In this document: piece by piece, positions 8,609 through 17,695 of the stretch
Layout: every line of letters starts with the position of its first letter
Position numbering within the stretch: the stretch's first letter is position 1
Assembly: GCF_017741935.1 (NCBI RefSeq)
Contig: NZ_JAGHMH010000004.1
Coordinates: 1 to 64,000 of the forward strand
Length of the DNA stretch: 64,000 bases
Direction: 5' to 3'
Source of the DNA: Rhizobium sp. 16-449-1b
GTDB taxonomy: Bacteria; Pseudomonadota; Alphaproteobacteria; Rhizobiales; Rhizobiaceae
Translations under genes and position numbers: made by a program
The notes under the pieces: model-generated
The model's input: the letters and a program-made list of their open reading frames with translations, nothing else
Told to the model about the DNA's origin: nothing
The model's database searches: none

Positions 8609-10441
8609 TCAGGTCTTCTTGTCGGCCGGCTTCGGGTCGACAGGGGCCGGATCGGGCATCTTCTTGTCGACGGTCTTGGCGTCGTCGGTCACGGCAGGCA
8701 GGCCGTTGGCGATCTTGTCCTTGATCTTCGGGATCTCGGCGGCCTCGGGTTCCGAGCCCAGCGCCCGGTTCCACTGGTAGACGGCCTCAAGCTTGCGCCC
8801 GACGCGCCAGTAGGCGTCGCCCAGATGGTCGTTGATCGTCGCGTCGCCGGCCTTGATCTGTGCGGCGCGCTCCAGCTCCTCGGTCGCGTCGTCAAACTTG
8901 CCGAGGCGGAAATAGGCCCAGCCGAGCGAATCGATGATGTAGCCATCGTCGGGGCGCAGATCCACGGCCTTCTTGATCATCTCCAGACCCTCGTCGAGGT
9001 TCCGGTTCATGTCGATCCAGGAATAGCCGAGATAGTTCAAGACCTGCGGCTGGTTCGGGTTGAGGTCCAGCGCCTTGCGGAAGCTCGGCTCGGCCTTGTC
9101 CCACTGCTTCAGCCGCTCATAGGCGATGCCGCGCTGGAAGAAGACAGTCCAGGTGTTCTTGCCCGGCAGCGGCCCGATAACCTCGACAGCCTTGTCGTAG
9201 TTCTCGGCCATCGCCTTGTAGTCCTTGGCGTCGGAGAGAACGCTGCCATAGGCGAGGTAGCTGCGAATATCCTTCGGATCCGATTGGATCAGACCACGCA
9301 GATGCGTGCGGGCTTCCTCGACCTTGCCGCCTTCGGCGAGCGCCAGGCCGAGCTGCAGCTCGGAGATGCGGCTCATCGGCGAATTGTCGGGCACTTCCTT
9401 GTAGAGCGCAATGGCGCGGTCCAGCTGGCTCTGCTTCTCGGCGATGCCGCCGAGCATGACCAGCGCGTCGGCGCTATCAGGGTCGAGCGCGCGGGCGATC
9501 TGCAGGTAGAGCGAGACGATGTCCTCGGCGCCATCGCGGTTCAGCGCGCCGGCAAAGGAGAACAGCACGCCGGCTGCACCCTGCTTGGCGTTGGTGATCT
9601 GCTGCACCTGCTTTTCGCCATTGGTGATGCTCTGGCGCAGCGCATTGAGCGGCGCGTAGTTGGGCAGCAGGTTGTCGCCGACCGAAACCGTATCGAGCGC
9701 CTTCTGCTTGTTGCCCTGCGTCGCTTCCAGGCGGGCGAGAGCCATGATGGCGCGCATGAAGGTATCGGGCGCAGTCGCAGCGCCATCCTTGTCGAGCACG
9801 GCGTCGTTCAGGTGCTTGCGCGCAGAGCGCACGTCGCCGTTGACGATGGCGATCGCGCCGGCATTGTAGTTCTGGAAGATGGCGAGCCATTCCGGCCCCT
9901 TCAGCTTCTCGACCTGCGACAGTGCATCCTTGCCCTTGCCGGCGCCCAGTCGCGCCCAGGCGGCCATCAGGTCGTTCATGACGCGGTCGAGATCGGTCGG
10001 GCCGGTGGTCTTCAGCGCGCTCTCGGCGGTCTTGTATTCGCCGCGGCGGATCGCGTCGGCGCCGCGTACGATGGTGGAGAGGCGCTCGATGCTCGGATCG
10101 TTCTTCAGCTCGTTGGCGTAGCGCACGCTGTCCTTGATGTCGCCATTGAGCAGCAGCGAAATCATCAGGCGCTGGCGGATCTCCGGATTGCCCGGCTCGA
10201 TCTGCAGCGCCTTCTTGTAGAGCTCGATCGCCGTTTCGTAGTCGTGATCGACATCGGCGGTGCGGGCGGCAAGCAAAGCACCGGAGAAGGTGTTCACGCT
10301 ATCAGGATCGAAGATCACGGTCGCGCTGGCGTCGTCCTTCTTGGCCGCGTCTTCGGCATTGGCGCCGACGAGCACGCTCAGCGACAGAACTGCCGCAAGC
10401 GACGCGCTCGAAAGAAGACGTATGGCAAATTTCCGCCGCAT
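8609..10441 (-). CDS. Exported TPR-repeat protein
   Basis: A 610-residue protein with a signal peptide (RLLSSASLAAVLSLSVLVGANAE, cleavage near residue 29) and tetratricopeptide repeats along most of its length. Clear ones include YETAIELYKKALQIEPGNPE near the N-terminus, then KAEPSFRKALDLNPNQPQ and ATEELERAAQIKAGDATIND near the C-terminus. The tail is Lys/Pro/Asp-rich. TPR arrays are protein-binding scaffolds, so it probably acts in the periplasm or at the outer membrane; no enzymatic motif is seen. It sits directly upstream of ispE and is probably cotranscribed with it. Confidence 0.85.
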   Translation of the reverse strand: MRRKFAIRLLSSASLAAVLSLSVLVGANAEDAAKKDDASATVIFDPDSVNTFSGALLAARTADVDHDYETAIELYKKALQIEPGNPEIRQRLMISLLLNGDIKDSVRYANELKNDPSIERLSTIVRGADAIRRGEYKTAESALKTTGPTDLDRVMNDLMAAWARLGAGKGKDALSQVEKLKGPEWLAIFQNYNAGAIAIVNGDVRSARKHLNDAVLDKDGAATAPDTFMRAIMALARLEATQGNKQKALDTVSVGDNLLPNYAPLNALRQSITNGEKQVQQITNAKQGAAGVLFSFAGALNRDGAEDIVSLYLQIARALDPDSADALVMLGGIAEKQSQLDRAIALYKEVPDNSPMSRISELQLGLALAEGGKVEEARTHLRGLIQSDPKDIRSYLAYGSVLSDAKDYKAMAENYDKAVEVIGPLPGKNTWTVFFQRGIAYERLKQWDKAEPSFRKALDLNPNQPQVLNYLGYSWIDMNRNLDEGLEMIKKAVDLRPDDGYIIDSLGWAYFRLGKFDDATEELERAAQIKAGDATINDHLGDAYWRVGRKLEAVYQWNRALGSEPEAAEIPKIKDKIANGLPAVTDDAKTVDKKMPDPAPVDPKPADKKT

Positions 10442-10570
10442 TAGAAAACCTTTCGTGAGAACAGCCCACCAGCGTCGACTGCAAAATCAGTTGAGAAGAC
10501 TGATTCACGACAGGATGGCTTTTTTGAAGCGACCCCGCAAGAAAATCAGCCTTGGACCAATGATCGTCGG

Positions 10571-11611
10571 TTAATTGACGCGCTCGATGCAGAAGTCGAT
10601 GACTTCCATCAGTGCGGATTTCCATGCCGTATCGGGAAGCGGCGCCAGTGCATCGCGTGCAATCGTGCCATAATGGACCGCCCGACCAATGGTATCGTTC
10701 AGCGTTCCGTACTTGGTGATCAGGCCAAGTGCCTTTTCGAGGTTCTGATCGTTGCTTTCGCCACCCTCGATCGCCTTGCGCCAGAAGGCGCGTTCTTCCT
10801 CGGTGCCGCGCCGGTAGGCGAGGATGACGGGAAGCGTGATCTTGCCTTCGCGGAAGTCGTCGCCGACATTCTTGCCGAGATCGGCAGCCTTGCCGCCGTA
10901 ATCGAGCACGTCGTCGACCAGCTGGAAGGCGAGGCCAAGGTTCATGCCGTAGGACTTCATCGCGTTGCGCCCGGCCTTGCCGGCATCCGCCACGATCGGG
11001 CCGACTTCGGCAGCCGCCGCAAACAGCGCCGCCGTCTTGGCGCGGATGACCGAGAGATAGTCGTCCTCGGTGGTTTCCATGTTCTTGGCGACGGAAAGCT
11101 GCAGCACTTCGCCTTCGGCGATCACGCAGGCCGCCGACGAGAGGACGTCGAGCGCATCGAGCGAGCCGACATCGACCATCATGCGGAAGGCCTGGCCAAG
11201 CAGGAAGTCGCCGACCAGCACGCTTGCCTGGTTGCCCCAGATCATGCGGGCGGTGGACTTGCCACGGCGCAGGTCGCTTTCATCGACGACATCGTCGTGC
11301 AGAAGCGTCGCCGTGTGCATGAACTCGACCGCGGTCGCAAGCTTGATGTGGTTTTCGCCTTGGTAGCCGTAGAGCGCGGAGGAGGCGAGCGTCAGCATCG
11401 GGCGCAGCCGCTTGCCGCCGGACGAGATCAGATGGTTCGCCACTTCGGGGATCATCTGCACGTCTGAACCGGCCTTAGAAAGGATCAACTGGTTGACCCG
11501 CTCCATGTCCGCCTTGGTTAGATCCACCAAAGGCTTGACGGATGCCAGTTTGTTTTTGCTTTCTTCAAGCGGTATGACCACGCCCAACGACCCGGACTCC
11601 TGTTCACTCAT
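10571..11611 (-). CDS. ispB: Long-chain polyprenyl diphosphate synthase
   Basis: A 346-residue trans-prenyltransferase that makes the ubiquinone side chain. The first Asp-rich motif is HDDVVDESDLRRG (Asp106, Asp107, Asp110) and the second is LVDDVLDYGG (Asp233, Asp234, Asp237). The fifth residue before the first motif is Ala101, which is small and fits a long (C40-C50) product. The reading frame continues 57 codons upstream, but that part is not conserved-looking and runs across the divergent gene, so I start at the ATG at 11611 (MSEQESGSLG). Whether the product is octa- or decaprenyl cannot be told. Confidence 0.92.
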   Translation of the reverse strand: MSEQESGSLGVVIPLEESKNKLASVKPLVDLTKADMERVNQLILSKAGSDVQMIPEVANHLISSGGKRLRPMLTLASSALYGYQGENHIKLATAVEFMHTATLLHDDVVDESDLRRGKSTARMIWGNQASVLVGDFLLGQAFRMMVDVGSLDALDVLSSAACVIAEGEVLQLSVAKNMETTEDDYLSVIRAKTAALFAAAAEVGPIVADAGKAGRNAMKSYGMNLGLAFQLVDDVLDYGGKAADLGKNVGDDFREGKITLPVILAYRRGTEEERAFWRKAIEGGESNDQNLEKALGLITKYGTLNDTIGRAVHYGTIARDALAPLPDTAWKSALMEVIDFCIERVN

Positions 11612-11696
11612 TGGATTTGACAATAGAAAGGGGCGGCTTGAGCGGCAAGAGGCGAAATTGCCACGTCGCGGAAAATTGAAAGGGATTTCACGGTAA

Positions 11697-11924
11697 ATGC
11701 ATGAACTTATCCGCGCCAACGATCCCGTGCTGCTCTCCTTCGCGCAAAGCCTGATGAAGGATGCCGGCATCCATTGCTTCATCGCCGATCAGGGCATGAG
11801 CATATTGGAAGGCTCGCTCGGCATGCTGCCGCGCCGCCTGCTGGTCGAGGACGACCAGGCTGACCGTGCCCGCCGCATCCTCATCGACGCCGGCCTTGGC
11901 GACGAATTGCGCGAGCAGAAGTGA
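11697..11924 (+). CDS. DUF2007 small protein
   Basis: A 75-residue protein with the DUF2007 pattern: an N-terminal strand-helix unit (ELIRANDPVLLSFAQSLMKDAGI) and RRLLVEDDQADRARRIL in the second half. The family is annotated as putative signal transducing and is often ferredoxin-like in fold, but no function is established. It is divergent from the polyprenyl synthase (85-base gap) and overlaps the next gene by 4 bases (GTGA), so it is coupled to the methyltransferase. Confidence 0.82.
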   Translation: MHELIRANDPVLLSFAQSLMKDAGIHCFIADQGMSILEGSLGMLPRRLLVEDDQADRARRILIDAGLGDELREQK

Positions 11925-12727
11925 GCGACGCCGTGACAAACGAGCCCACGCCCGACCGGCCCGTAACCGAAACCATCGACGCCTTCCACCGCGGCGCCTT
12001 TCATATTCTCCAGCCGAAGGGCAGGGGGCACCGCTCCGGCATGGACGCCATGCTGCTTGCGGCATTGGTGGATGATGAGAGAGCGGTGAAGGTCGCTGAC
12101 CTCGGCGCCGGCGCCGGCGCGGCCGGTCTTGCCGTCGCCTCGCGGCTGCCGAAGGCCGAGGTCGTGCTCTTCGAGCGCTCCGCCGAGATGGCCGATTACG
12201 CCCGCCGCAGCCTCGATCTTTCGGAAAACGCCCACATGCTGGGCCGCGTCACCGTCATGGAGGCGGATGTGACGCTGAAGGCCAAGGCGCGCAACGATGC
12301 AGGCCTGATCGACGAGAGCTTCCACCACGTCATCCTCAACCCGCCCTTCAACGATCCCGGCGACCGAAAGACGCCGGATGCGCTGAAGGCGGAGGCGCAT
12401 GCGATGACGGAGGATCTGTTCGAAAGCTGGCTGCGCACGGCCGGCGCCATCATGATCCCCGGCGGCCAGCTGTCGTTGATCGCTCGGCCGGAATCGATCG
12501 CCGAGATCATCGACGCCTGCGGCCGTCGCTTCGGCGGCATCGAGATCACGGCCATCCATCCGCGCGAGGGCGAAAACGCCGTTCGTATCCTGGTGACCGC
12601 GATCAAGGGCTCACGCGCCCGTCTGTCGCTGCGCGCGCCGCTGATCATGCACGAAGAGGGGAGCCACAAGTTCTCCCCTTTCGTCGATGACCTCAACAAC
12701 GGCCGCGCGGCTTACTCAAGACGTTAG
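11921..12727 (+). CDS. SAM-dependent methyltransferase (tRNA1(Val) TrmN6/YfiC-like)
   Basis: A 268-residue N6-adenine-type methyltransferase. The SAM-binding motif is [18 protein letters not shown] and the catalytic NPPF tetrad occurs in [10 protein letters not shown]. The start block [15 protein letters not shown] matches the YfiC/TrmN6 group that methylates A37 of tRNA-Val, so that is the likely target; other RNA or protein targets are possible. The GTG start overlaps the stop of the DUF2007 gene. Convergent with mntH, overlapping it by 4 bases at the 3' ends. Confidence 0.82.
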   Translation: MSDAVTNEPTPDRPVTETIDAFHRGAFHILQPKGRGHRSGMDAMLLAALVDDERAVKVADLGAGAGAAGLAVASRLPKAEVVLFERSAEMADYARRSLDLSENAHMLGRVTVMEADVTLKAKARNDAGLIDESFHHVILNPPFNDPGDRKTPDALKAEAHAMTEDLFESWLRTAGAIMIPGGQLSLIARPESIAEIIDACGRRFGGIEITAIHPREGENAVRILVTAIKGSRARLSLRAPLIMHEEGSHKFSPFVDDLNNGRAAYSRR

Positions 12728-14064
12728 CCTATCACGAAATCGAACAGCAGCTTGATATTCAGCCCGGCGATGATGATGGCGATCGTGTAGGCGATGGCAG
12801 ACAGCCAGCGTGGAGCGACGAGGTCACCCATCTTCGCCTTGTTGGCGGTGAACATCACGAGCGGGAAGACCGCGAAGGAAAGCTGCAGGCTGAGCACGAC
12901 CTGTGTCAGGATAAGAAGCTCGGCGGTGCCCGCATCGCCATACCAGATGGTCACGAAACCTGCTGGTACGATGGCGATGGCGCGGGTGATCAGCCGGCGG
13001 ATCCAGGGCTGCAGCCTGATCTTCAGGAACCCTTCCATGATGATTTGCCCGGCCATGGTTGCCGTCACAGTCGAGTTCAGGCCGCAGCACAAAAGCGCGA
13101 TGCCGAAGAGCGTCGGCGCTAGCGCCAGCCCGAGCAGCGGCGCCAAGAGCGAGGAGGCTTCGCCGAGTTCCGCGACATCGGTGCGACCATTGGCATGGAA
13201 GGCTGCTGCGGCGAGGATCAGGATCGAGGCATTGATCAGAAGCGCGAAGCAGAGCGCCACGGTGGAATCGATCGTCGCATAGGTAAGCGCCTCGCGCTTT
13301 TCCGGCACGCTGTGGCCGTAGTCGCGGGTCTGCACGATGCCGGAATGCAGGTAGAGATTATGCGGCATAACCGTGGCGCCGAGAATGCCGAGCGCCAGAT
13401 AGAGCATCTCCGGATTGGAGACGATCTCCGTGGTCGGGAAGAAGCCGCGGATCACGTCGCCCCATTGCGGATCGGCCATGAAGATCTGCACGCCGAAGCA
13501 GACGGTGATGATCCCGAGCAGCGCGATCACGAAGGCCTCGACCCAGCGGAAGCCGATCTTCTGCAGATAGAGGATGAGGAAGACGTCGAGCGCGGTGATG
13601 AGGACGCCGAGTTCGAGCGGAATGCCGAACAACAGGTTGAGGCCGATCGCCGTGCCGATCACCTCGGCGATATCGGTGGCGATGATCGCGATTTCGGCGA
13701 ACAGCCAGAGCGGGATCGATACCCAGCGCGGGAAGGCGTCGCGGCAGGCCTGGGCCAGATCGCGGCCGGAGCCGATGGCAAGGCGCGCACAGAGCGATTG
13801 CAGCACGATCGCCATCAGGTTGGAGAGCAGCGCCACCGTCAGCAGCGTGTAGCCGAACTTCGAGCCGCCGGCGAGCGAGGTCGACCAGTTGCCGGGGTCC
13901 ATGTAGCCGACGGCCACCAGATATCCGGGACCGACGAAGGCGATGGCGCGGCGCCAGCGCGAGGCGTGCTTCTGCGTTCCGATCGTACGGTGGACATCGG
14001 CCATCGACGCCTCCTCGCGCTCGTGGCGCCAGCCCGTCTTGGCCTTGGGTGTCATAATGTCCAT
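12724..14064 (-). CDS. mntH: Nramp-type manganese/divalent metal transporter
   Basis: A 446-residue proton-coupled metal importer with about eleven membrane helices. The metal-site motif DPGN is present in [16 protein letters not shown], and [15 protein letters not shown] provides the second half of the site (His-Asn and Met environment). A 40-residue basic cytoplasmic N-terminus precedes it. The first Met (MDIMTPK) is used here; Met4 and Met21 are possible. Upstream, TGA-N9-TCA at 14112-14126 suggests control by an iron- or manganese-responsive regulator. Confidence 0.94.
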   Translation of the reverse strand: MDIMTPKAKTGWRHEREEASMADVHRTIGTQKHASRWRRAIAFVGPGYLVAVGYMDPGNWSTSLAGGSKFGYTLLTVALLSNLMAIVLQSLCARLAIGSGRDLAQACRDAFPRWVSIPLWLFAEIAIIATDIAEVIGTAIGLNLLFGIPLELGVLITALDVFLILYLQKIGFRWVEAFVIALLGIITVCFGVQIFMADPQWGDVIRGFFPTTEIVSNPEMLYLALGILGATVMPHNLYLHSGIVQTRDYGHSVPEKREALTYATIDSTVALCFALLINASILILAAAAFHANGRTDVAELGEASSLLAPLLGLALAPTLFGIALLCCGLNSTVTATMAGQIIMEGFLKIRLQPWIRRLITRAIAIVPAGFVTIWYGDAGTAELLILTQVVLSLQLSFAVFPLVMFTANKAKMGDLVAPRWLSAIAYTIAIIIAGLNIKLLFDFVIG

Positions 14065-14108
14065 GCAGCATCCGCCTGTTTAACCGACAAAAGCAATATG
14101 GCCGATTA

Positions 14109-14129
14109 GAATGATAATGCAAGTCATTC
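14109..14129. promoter_or_regulatory. IRO/Fur-like operator upstream of mntH
   Basis: GAATGA (14109-14114), nine bases, TCATTC (14124-14129) is a perfect inverted repeat containing TGA-N9-TCA, the reported RirA iron-responsive-operator pattern; the left half TGATAAT also matches a Fur-family half site. It lies 45-65 bases upstream of mntH. Mur (the rhizobial Fur-like manganese regulator) is the other candidate. Confidence 0.5.
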
Positions 14130-14237
14130 GCAACAAGAAACTTGGCGCGCAGTTGTTTTGCGTCTCGCCCATTGTGTTTGCCGTTGCGACGCATACATGG
14201 GAGAGACGTTTCACGCAGCCTATACGAAGGAATGGGA

Positions 14238-15095
14238 ATGGCCGGATTGTTGAGAAAACTGATGCCGAAGCGCTTCCGCAAGGAGGGCATCGTGATCCCG
14301 GTCGTCAGGTTGCAGGGGGCGATCATGACCGGCGGAAGCCAGTTCCGCCCGGCGCTGAACCTCGCCTCGACCGCGCAGGTGCTTGAAAAGGCATTCAGCT
14401 TCAAGGACGCGCCGGCCGTCGCGATCTCCATCAATTCGCCCGGCGGTTCGCCGGTTCAGTCGCGGCTGATCTTCACCCGCATCCGCGAACTGGCGCGCGA
14501 AAAGCAGAAGAAGGTCATCGTCTTCGTCGAGGACGTGGCGGCCTCAGGCGGCTACATGATCGCGCTTGCGGGCGACGAGATCATCGCCGACCCGACTTCG
14601 ATCGTCGGCTCGATCGGCGTCGTCTCCGGCGGCTTCGGCTTCCCTGAGCTTCTGAAGAAGATCGGCGTCGAGCGCCGCGTCTATACCGCTGGCGAAAACA
14701 AGGTGATCCTCGACCCCTTCCAGCCGGAGAAAGAAAAGGACATCGAATATCTGAAGACCCTGCAGCTGGAGATCCACCAGGTCTTCATCGCGATGGTCCG
14801 CGAGCGCCGCGCCGGCAAGCTGAAGGATGACGCGACGGTCTTCTCCGGCCTCTTCTGGACCGGCACGCGCGGCTTGGAACTCGGCCTTATCGACGGTCTC
14901 GGCGACATGCGCCAGGAACTGAAGAAGCGCTACGGCTCGAAAACCAAGCTCGAACTCGTAACCCCCGCAAGGGGGCTTTTCGGACGCCGCATTCCCGGCA
15001 TATCATCATCGCTCGAAGGAGCCGCCTCCGGCTTCGCGGCCGGTCTTGTCGAGACGGCCGAAGACAAGGCATTGTGGAGCCGATACGGGCTCTGA
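14238..15095 (+). CDS. S49 family signal-peptide-peptidase-like protease
   Basis: A 285-residue SppA-type serine protease of the short (single-domain) class. The catalytic Ser103 is in EDVAASGGYMIALAGDEI and the general-base Lys155 is in TAGENKVILDPF; INSPGGS and VGSIGVVSGGFG are the family's fold motifs. There is no clear N-terminal membrane anchor, unlike many SppA enzymes. The ATG at 14238 is preceded by GAAGG with 7-base spacing; ATG at 14232 and further upstream starts are less well placed. It is divergent from mntH. Confidence 0.9.
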   Translation: MAGLLRKLMPKRFRKEGIVIPVVRLQGAIMTGGSQFRPALNLASTAQVLEKAFSFKDAPAVAISINSPGGSPVQSRLIFTRIRELAREKQKKVIVFVEDVAASGGYMIALAGDEIIADPTSIVGSIGVVSGGFGFPELLKKIGVERRVYTAGENKVILDPFQPEKEKDIEYLKTLQLEIHQVFIAMVRERRAGKLKDDATVFSGLFWTGTRGLELGLIDGLGDMRQELKKRYGSKTKLELVTPARGLFGRRIPGISSSLEGAASGFAAGLVETAEDKALWSRYGL

Positions 15096-15109
15096 CGCAT
15101 TTGCGGCAA

Positions 15110-15130
15110 AGGCACAGCGCGGCTGTGCCT
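15110..15130 (+). terminator. Hairpin after the S49 peptidase gene
   Basis: Nine-base perfect arms AGGCACAGC (15110-15118) and GCTGTGCCT (15122-15130) with a 3-base loop, 15 bases after the stop. No T run follows, so this may be a stabilising hairpin rather than a terminator. Confidence 0.4.
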
Positions 15131-15171
15131 CGGCAATTGCGTTAAAATAACGAGGGGTGAAGACAGACGAC

Positions 15172-15363
15172 ATGCCGCAGCTTTTGATCATGGGTGTGCT
15201 CGTCCTGGGCGCCTGGCTCCTCTACCGCCGCTTCGTGGCCGAAGCCAAGCGCCTGCAGGAAAAATCCCGCCGCGCCCAGAGGGAGCAGCAGACCGGAGCG
15301 ATCGGCACGCTGGTGAAAGACCCGGTGACGGGCGAGTATCATTTGAAGAAGGATGATGATTGA
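15172..15363 (+). CDS. Small single-span membrane protein
   Basis: A 63-residue protein: one N-terminal membrane helix (LLIMGVLVLGAWLLYRRF, about residues 4-21), a basic linker rich in Arg, Gln and Lys, and a tail with LVKDPVTGEYHLKK. The DPVTGEYHL stretch is typical of small rhizobial proteins of unknown role. A GAGGGG is centred about 15 bases upstream of the ATG; a GTG at 15157 lies within that site, so I prefer the ATG. Function is not known. Confidence 0.6.
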   Translation: MPQLLIMGVLVLGAWLLYRRFVAEAKRLQEKSRRAQREQQTGAIGTLVKDPVTGEYHLKKDDD

Positions 15364-15372
15364 GGGGGAGGG

Positions 15373-15693
15373 CTATTGCCTGTCCCGAACCCTTGCCTGC
15401 CAATCGGAACCTGCATAGCTCACGGTCAGGATGACGACTGCATGGTCGTTTTCGTCGATGGTGAAGCAGATGACGCCCTTGTCCGCGGCGGGTATTGCAC
15501 GCAACCCTGCAAGGACGTCGTCGCGAACGGTTCCCTTGTAGGGAAAGTCAGTCAGGCTGTCGGTGACATGCTCGATCGCCTGCAGCTTGCGCATGGCGCT
15601 GGCCACGCCCGAATAGTGCTTTATGTGCGTGAAAATCTCAACCAGATCGTGTTCGGCAGCCGGATGGTATCTCAACTCATACGGTTGCTTCAT
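15373..15693 (-). CDS. parE: ParE/RelE-type toxin
   Basis: A 106-residue toxin of the RelE/ParE superfamily. It begins with YELRYHPAAEHDLVEIFTHI, the family's strand-helix opening, contains DFPYKGTVRDDVLAGLRAIP, and ends VVILTVSYAGSDW. ParE members poison DNA gyrase and RelE members cut mRNA; the ParD-type partner favours ParE. It overlaps the antitoxin gene by 4 bases (ATGA), the usual coupled order antitoxin then toxin. Confidence 0.87.
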   Translation of the reverse strand: MKQPYELRYHPAAEHDLVEIFTHIKHYSGVASAMRKLQAIEHVTDSLTDFPYKGTVRDDVLAGLRAIPAADKGVICFTIDENDHAVVILTVSYAGSDWQARVRDRQ

Positions 15694-15965
15694 TTCGAAT
15701 GACTGTCTGCAACGCGTCGGCGAACGCGGTCGAACAGATTGTCATCCTTCATTGAAATCAACTGATCCTTCGGCAACTGCGCCCGCCGCCGGATCTCGTC
15801 AGCCATCGCAGTGACCGGGTCTTCCGTCACTTGGTCATCAGCCCTTAGTCGCGCCAGCCCTTCTTTGATCACATCGGACACGCTCGCAAACCGCCCATCC
15901 TCGACGAGCTTCTCCGCATGGCGAAGATCCTCATCCGATAGCATCACGGAGTTCTTGGCGTTCAT
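15690..15965 (-). CDS. parD: ParD-type ribbon-helix-helix antitoxin
   Basis: A 91-residue antitoxin: an N-terminal ribbon-helix-helix segment (NSVMLSDEDLRHAEKLV then GRFASVSDVIKEGLARL, the SVSDVIKEGL helix being very typical of ParD) and a C-terminal toxin-binding tail. The ATG at 15965 has GGAG 6 bases upstream (complement of 15972-15975), which decides the start over TTG at 15977. ParD binds and neutralises ParE and represses its own promoter. Confidence 0.88.
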   Translation of the reverse strand: MNAKNSVMLSDEDLRHAEKLVEDGRFASVSDVIKEGLARLRADDQVTEDPVTAMADEIRRRAQLPKDQLISMKDDNLFDRVRRRVADSHSK

Positions 15966-16114
15966 AGTCGTCTCCAAGGCAAGGTCTGTAGTTACTATAA
16001 GGCAACCGACACCGCTTGTCCTCCCTGCAAACTGTGGGGAAGAGGCCGGACAGCTTACTTTGGCGCTCCCTTTGCTGTGTGATACGGTGTGAGAGGTTCA
16101 CGTCGGAACGCGCC

Positions 16115-16345
16115 ATGCGGATTGTCAAATTCGAAGACGGTCTCGGAGTCTGCATCCCACAGGCAATTGTGGATGCACTCGGGTTGAAGGAGGGCGACGA
16201 CATCGTGGTTCGCGTGGGTAAGGACCGCAACCTTGAAGTCGCCACAGCAGATGCCCGGTCGAAGGCGTTTGAACGGATCAAGGCATTCAAGCTGCAGCTG
16301 CCGCCGGATTGGACGTTTGATCGCGACGGCGCGAACAGCCGATAA
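16115..16345 (+). CDS. Orphan AbrB/MazE-type antitoxin
   Basis: A 76-residue protein with the swapped-hairpin AbrB/SpoVT fold: MRIVKFEDGLGVCIPQAIVDALGLKEGDDIVV matches the MazE/VapB DNA-binding half almost position for position. The C-terminal tail (LQLPPDWTFDRDGANSR) resembles tails that normally bind a PIN or MazF toxin. No toxin gene follows: the next gene, 61 bases on, is glyQ. The frame is open upstream to 16016, but similarity begins at the ATG at 16115. Confidence 0.8.
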   Translation: MRIVKFEDGLGVCIPQAIVDALGLKEGDDIVVRVGKDRNLEVATADARSKAFERIKAFKLQLPPDWTFDRDGANSR

Positions 16346-16406
16346 GTCCCGAAACCCTTGACCCTCATCGCCGCTCGTGGCACCTGTCGCCCACCGAACC
16401 AATTGA

Positions 16407-17384
16407 ATGGCGACTAACCTCATGTCTGCACCCAGCATCCCCGACCACATGAACCCGAAGCGCTCGTTTCAGGCGCTGATCCTGACGCTGCACAGCTACT
16501 GGGCGGACAAGGGTTGCGCGGTGCTGCAGCCTTACGACATGGAAGTCGGCGCCGGTACGTTCCATCCGGCGACCACGCTGCGCGCGCTTGGTCCCAAGCC
16601 CTGGAAGGCCGCCTACGTGCAGCCCTCGCGCCGCCCGTCCGACGGTCGCTACGGTGAAAACCCGAACCGCCTGCAGCATTATTATCAGTACCAGGTCATC
16701 CTGAAGCCGAACCCGCCGAACCTGCAGGAGCTCTATCTCGGCTCGCTCGCCGCGATCGGCCTTGATCCGCTGCTGCACGATGTTCGCTTCGTCGAGGACG
16801 ATTGGGAAAGCCCGACGCTCGGCGCCTGGGGCCTCGGCTGGGAGTGCTGGTGCGATGGCATGGAAGTCTCGCAGTTCACCTATTTCCAGCAGGTCTGCGG
16901 CCTCGAATGCTCGCCGGTCGCCGGCGAATTGACCTATGGTCTCGAGCGCCTCGCCATGTATGTCCAGGGCGTCGACAATGTCTACGATCTCAACTTCAAC
17001 GGCCGCGAAGGCGATGAGAAGATCAGCTACGGCGACGTCTTCTTGCAGGCAGAGCAGGAATATTCGCGCCACAACTTCGAATTCGCCAACACCGAAATGC
17101 TGCATCGCCACTTCATCGATGCCGAGAAGGAATGCCAGGCGCTGCTCGCTGCCGGCGCGCCGGGTGATAGCGATAACCAGAAGCTGCACAAGTGCGTCTT
17201 CCCGGCCTACGACCAGTGCATCAAGGCCAGCCACGTCTTCAATCTGCTGGATGCGCGCGGCGTGATCTCGGTCACCGAGCGCCAGAGCTATATCCTGCGC
17301 GTGCGCACGCTCGCCAAGGCCTGCGGCGAAGCGTTCCTTCTGACTGACGCCGGTGGCGTCAATCTCGCCAGCAAGGCTGCCTGA
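16407..17384 (+). CDS. glyQ: Glycyl-tRNA synthetase alpha subunit
   Basis: A 325-residue class II catalytic subunit of the bacterial alpha2beta2 glycyl-tRNA synthetase. It opens with [26 protein letters not shown] and contains the class II motif 2 [25 protein letters not shown] and [18 protein letters not shown] (motif 3). Starts at 16407 and 16422 are both ATG in frame without a clear ribosome site; the second gives the commonly seen MSAP start. The beta subunit gene is not adjacent: it lies at 27501-29678 on the other strand. Confidence 0.97.
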   Translation: MATNLMSAPSIPDHMNPKRSFQALILTLHSYWADKGCAVLQPYDMEVGAGTFHPATTLRALGPKPWKAAYVQPSRRPSDGRYGENPNRLQHYYQYQVILKPNPPNLQELYLGSLAAIGLDPLLHDVRFVEDDWESPTLGAWGLGWECWCDGMEVSQFTYFQQVCGLECSPVAGELTYGLERLAMYVQGVDNVYDLNFNGREGDEKISYGDVFLQAEQEYSRHNFEFANTEMLHRHFIDAEKECQALLAAGAPGDSDNQKLHKCVFPAYDQCIKASHVFNLLDARGVISVTERQSYILRVRTLAKACGEAFLLTDAGGVNLASKAA

Positions 17385-17504
17385 TCAATCAGCGGCGTCT
17401 GTCTCCTTGATCTCAACGGTGCGCGCTGCCGGACGCGGCGCGCCCTTGAGCATGAAGAACGAAGCGATGGCAAGCATGTTGAGCAGGAAGATGGCTGCGC
17501 TCAT
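17385..17504 (-). CDS. 39-residue membrane peptide
   Basis: A very short open frame: one hydrophobic helix (AAIFLLNMLAIASFFML, about residues 3-19) followed by a charged tail GAPRPAARTVEIKETDAAD. The ATG at 17504 has GAGGA about 10 bases upstream on its strand. Its stop lies directly against the glyQ stop. The single helix, positive-then-acidic tail and ribosome site suggest a genuine small membrane protein, but I do not recognise the family. Confidence 0.45.
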   Translation of the reverse strand: MSAAIFLLNMLAIASFFMLKGAPRPAARTVEIKETDAAD

Positions 17505-17695
17505 GGCTGATTGATCCTCGTGACATGGTTTGGATCCCGCCGCCGTCGGCCGATCCATCATCAAGATAGGCCTCATCCGGTCGCCGCGGTATCGCGAGAT
17601 CTTGGGATGCGCCAAACTACAGCGGCGGGAGATGACAAGCGCCGCCAAGCCGCATAGTCTCCCGGCCGACCTTGCGTCGTAACGGGGGATTCGCG

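Noticed and set aside
11612..11782. Longer N-terminus of the polyprenyl synthase
   Set aside because: The extra 57 codons overlap the divergent promoter and the DUF2007 gene, and similarity to the family begins after the ATG at 11611.
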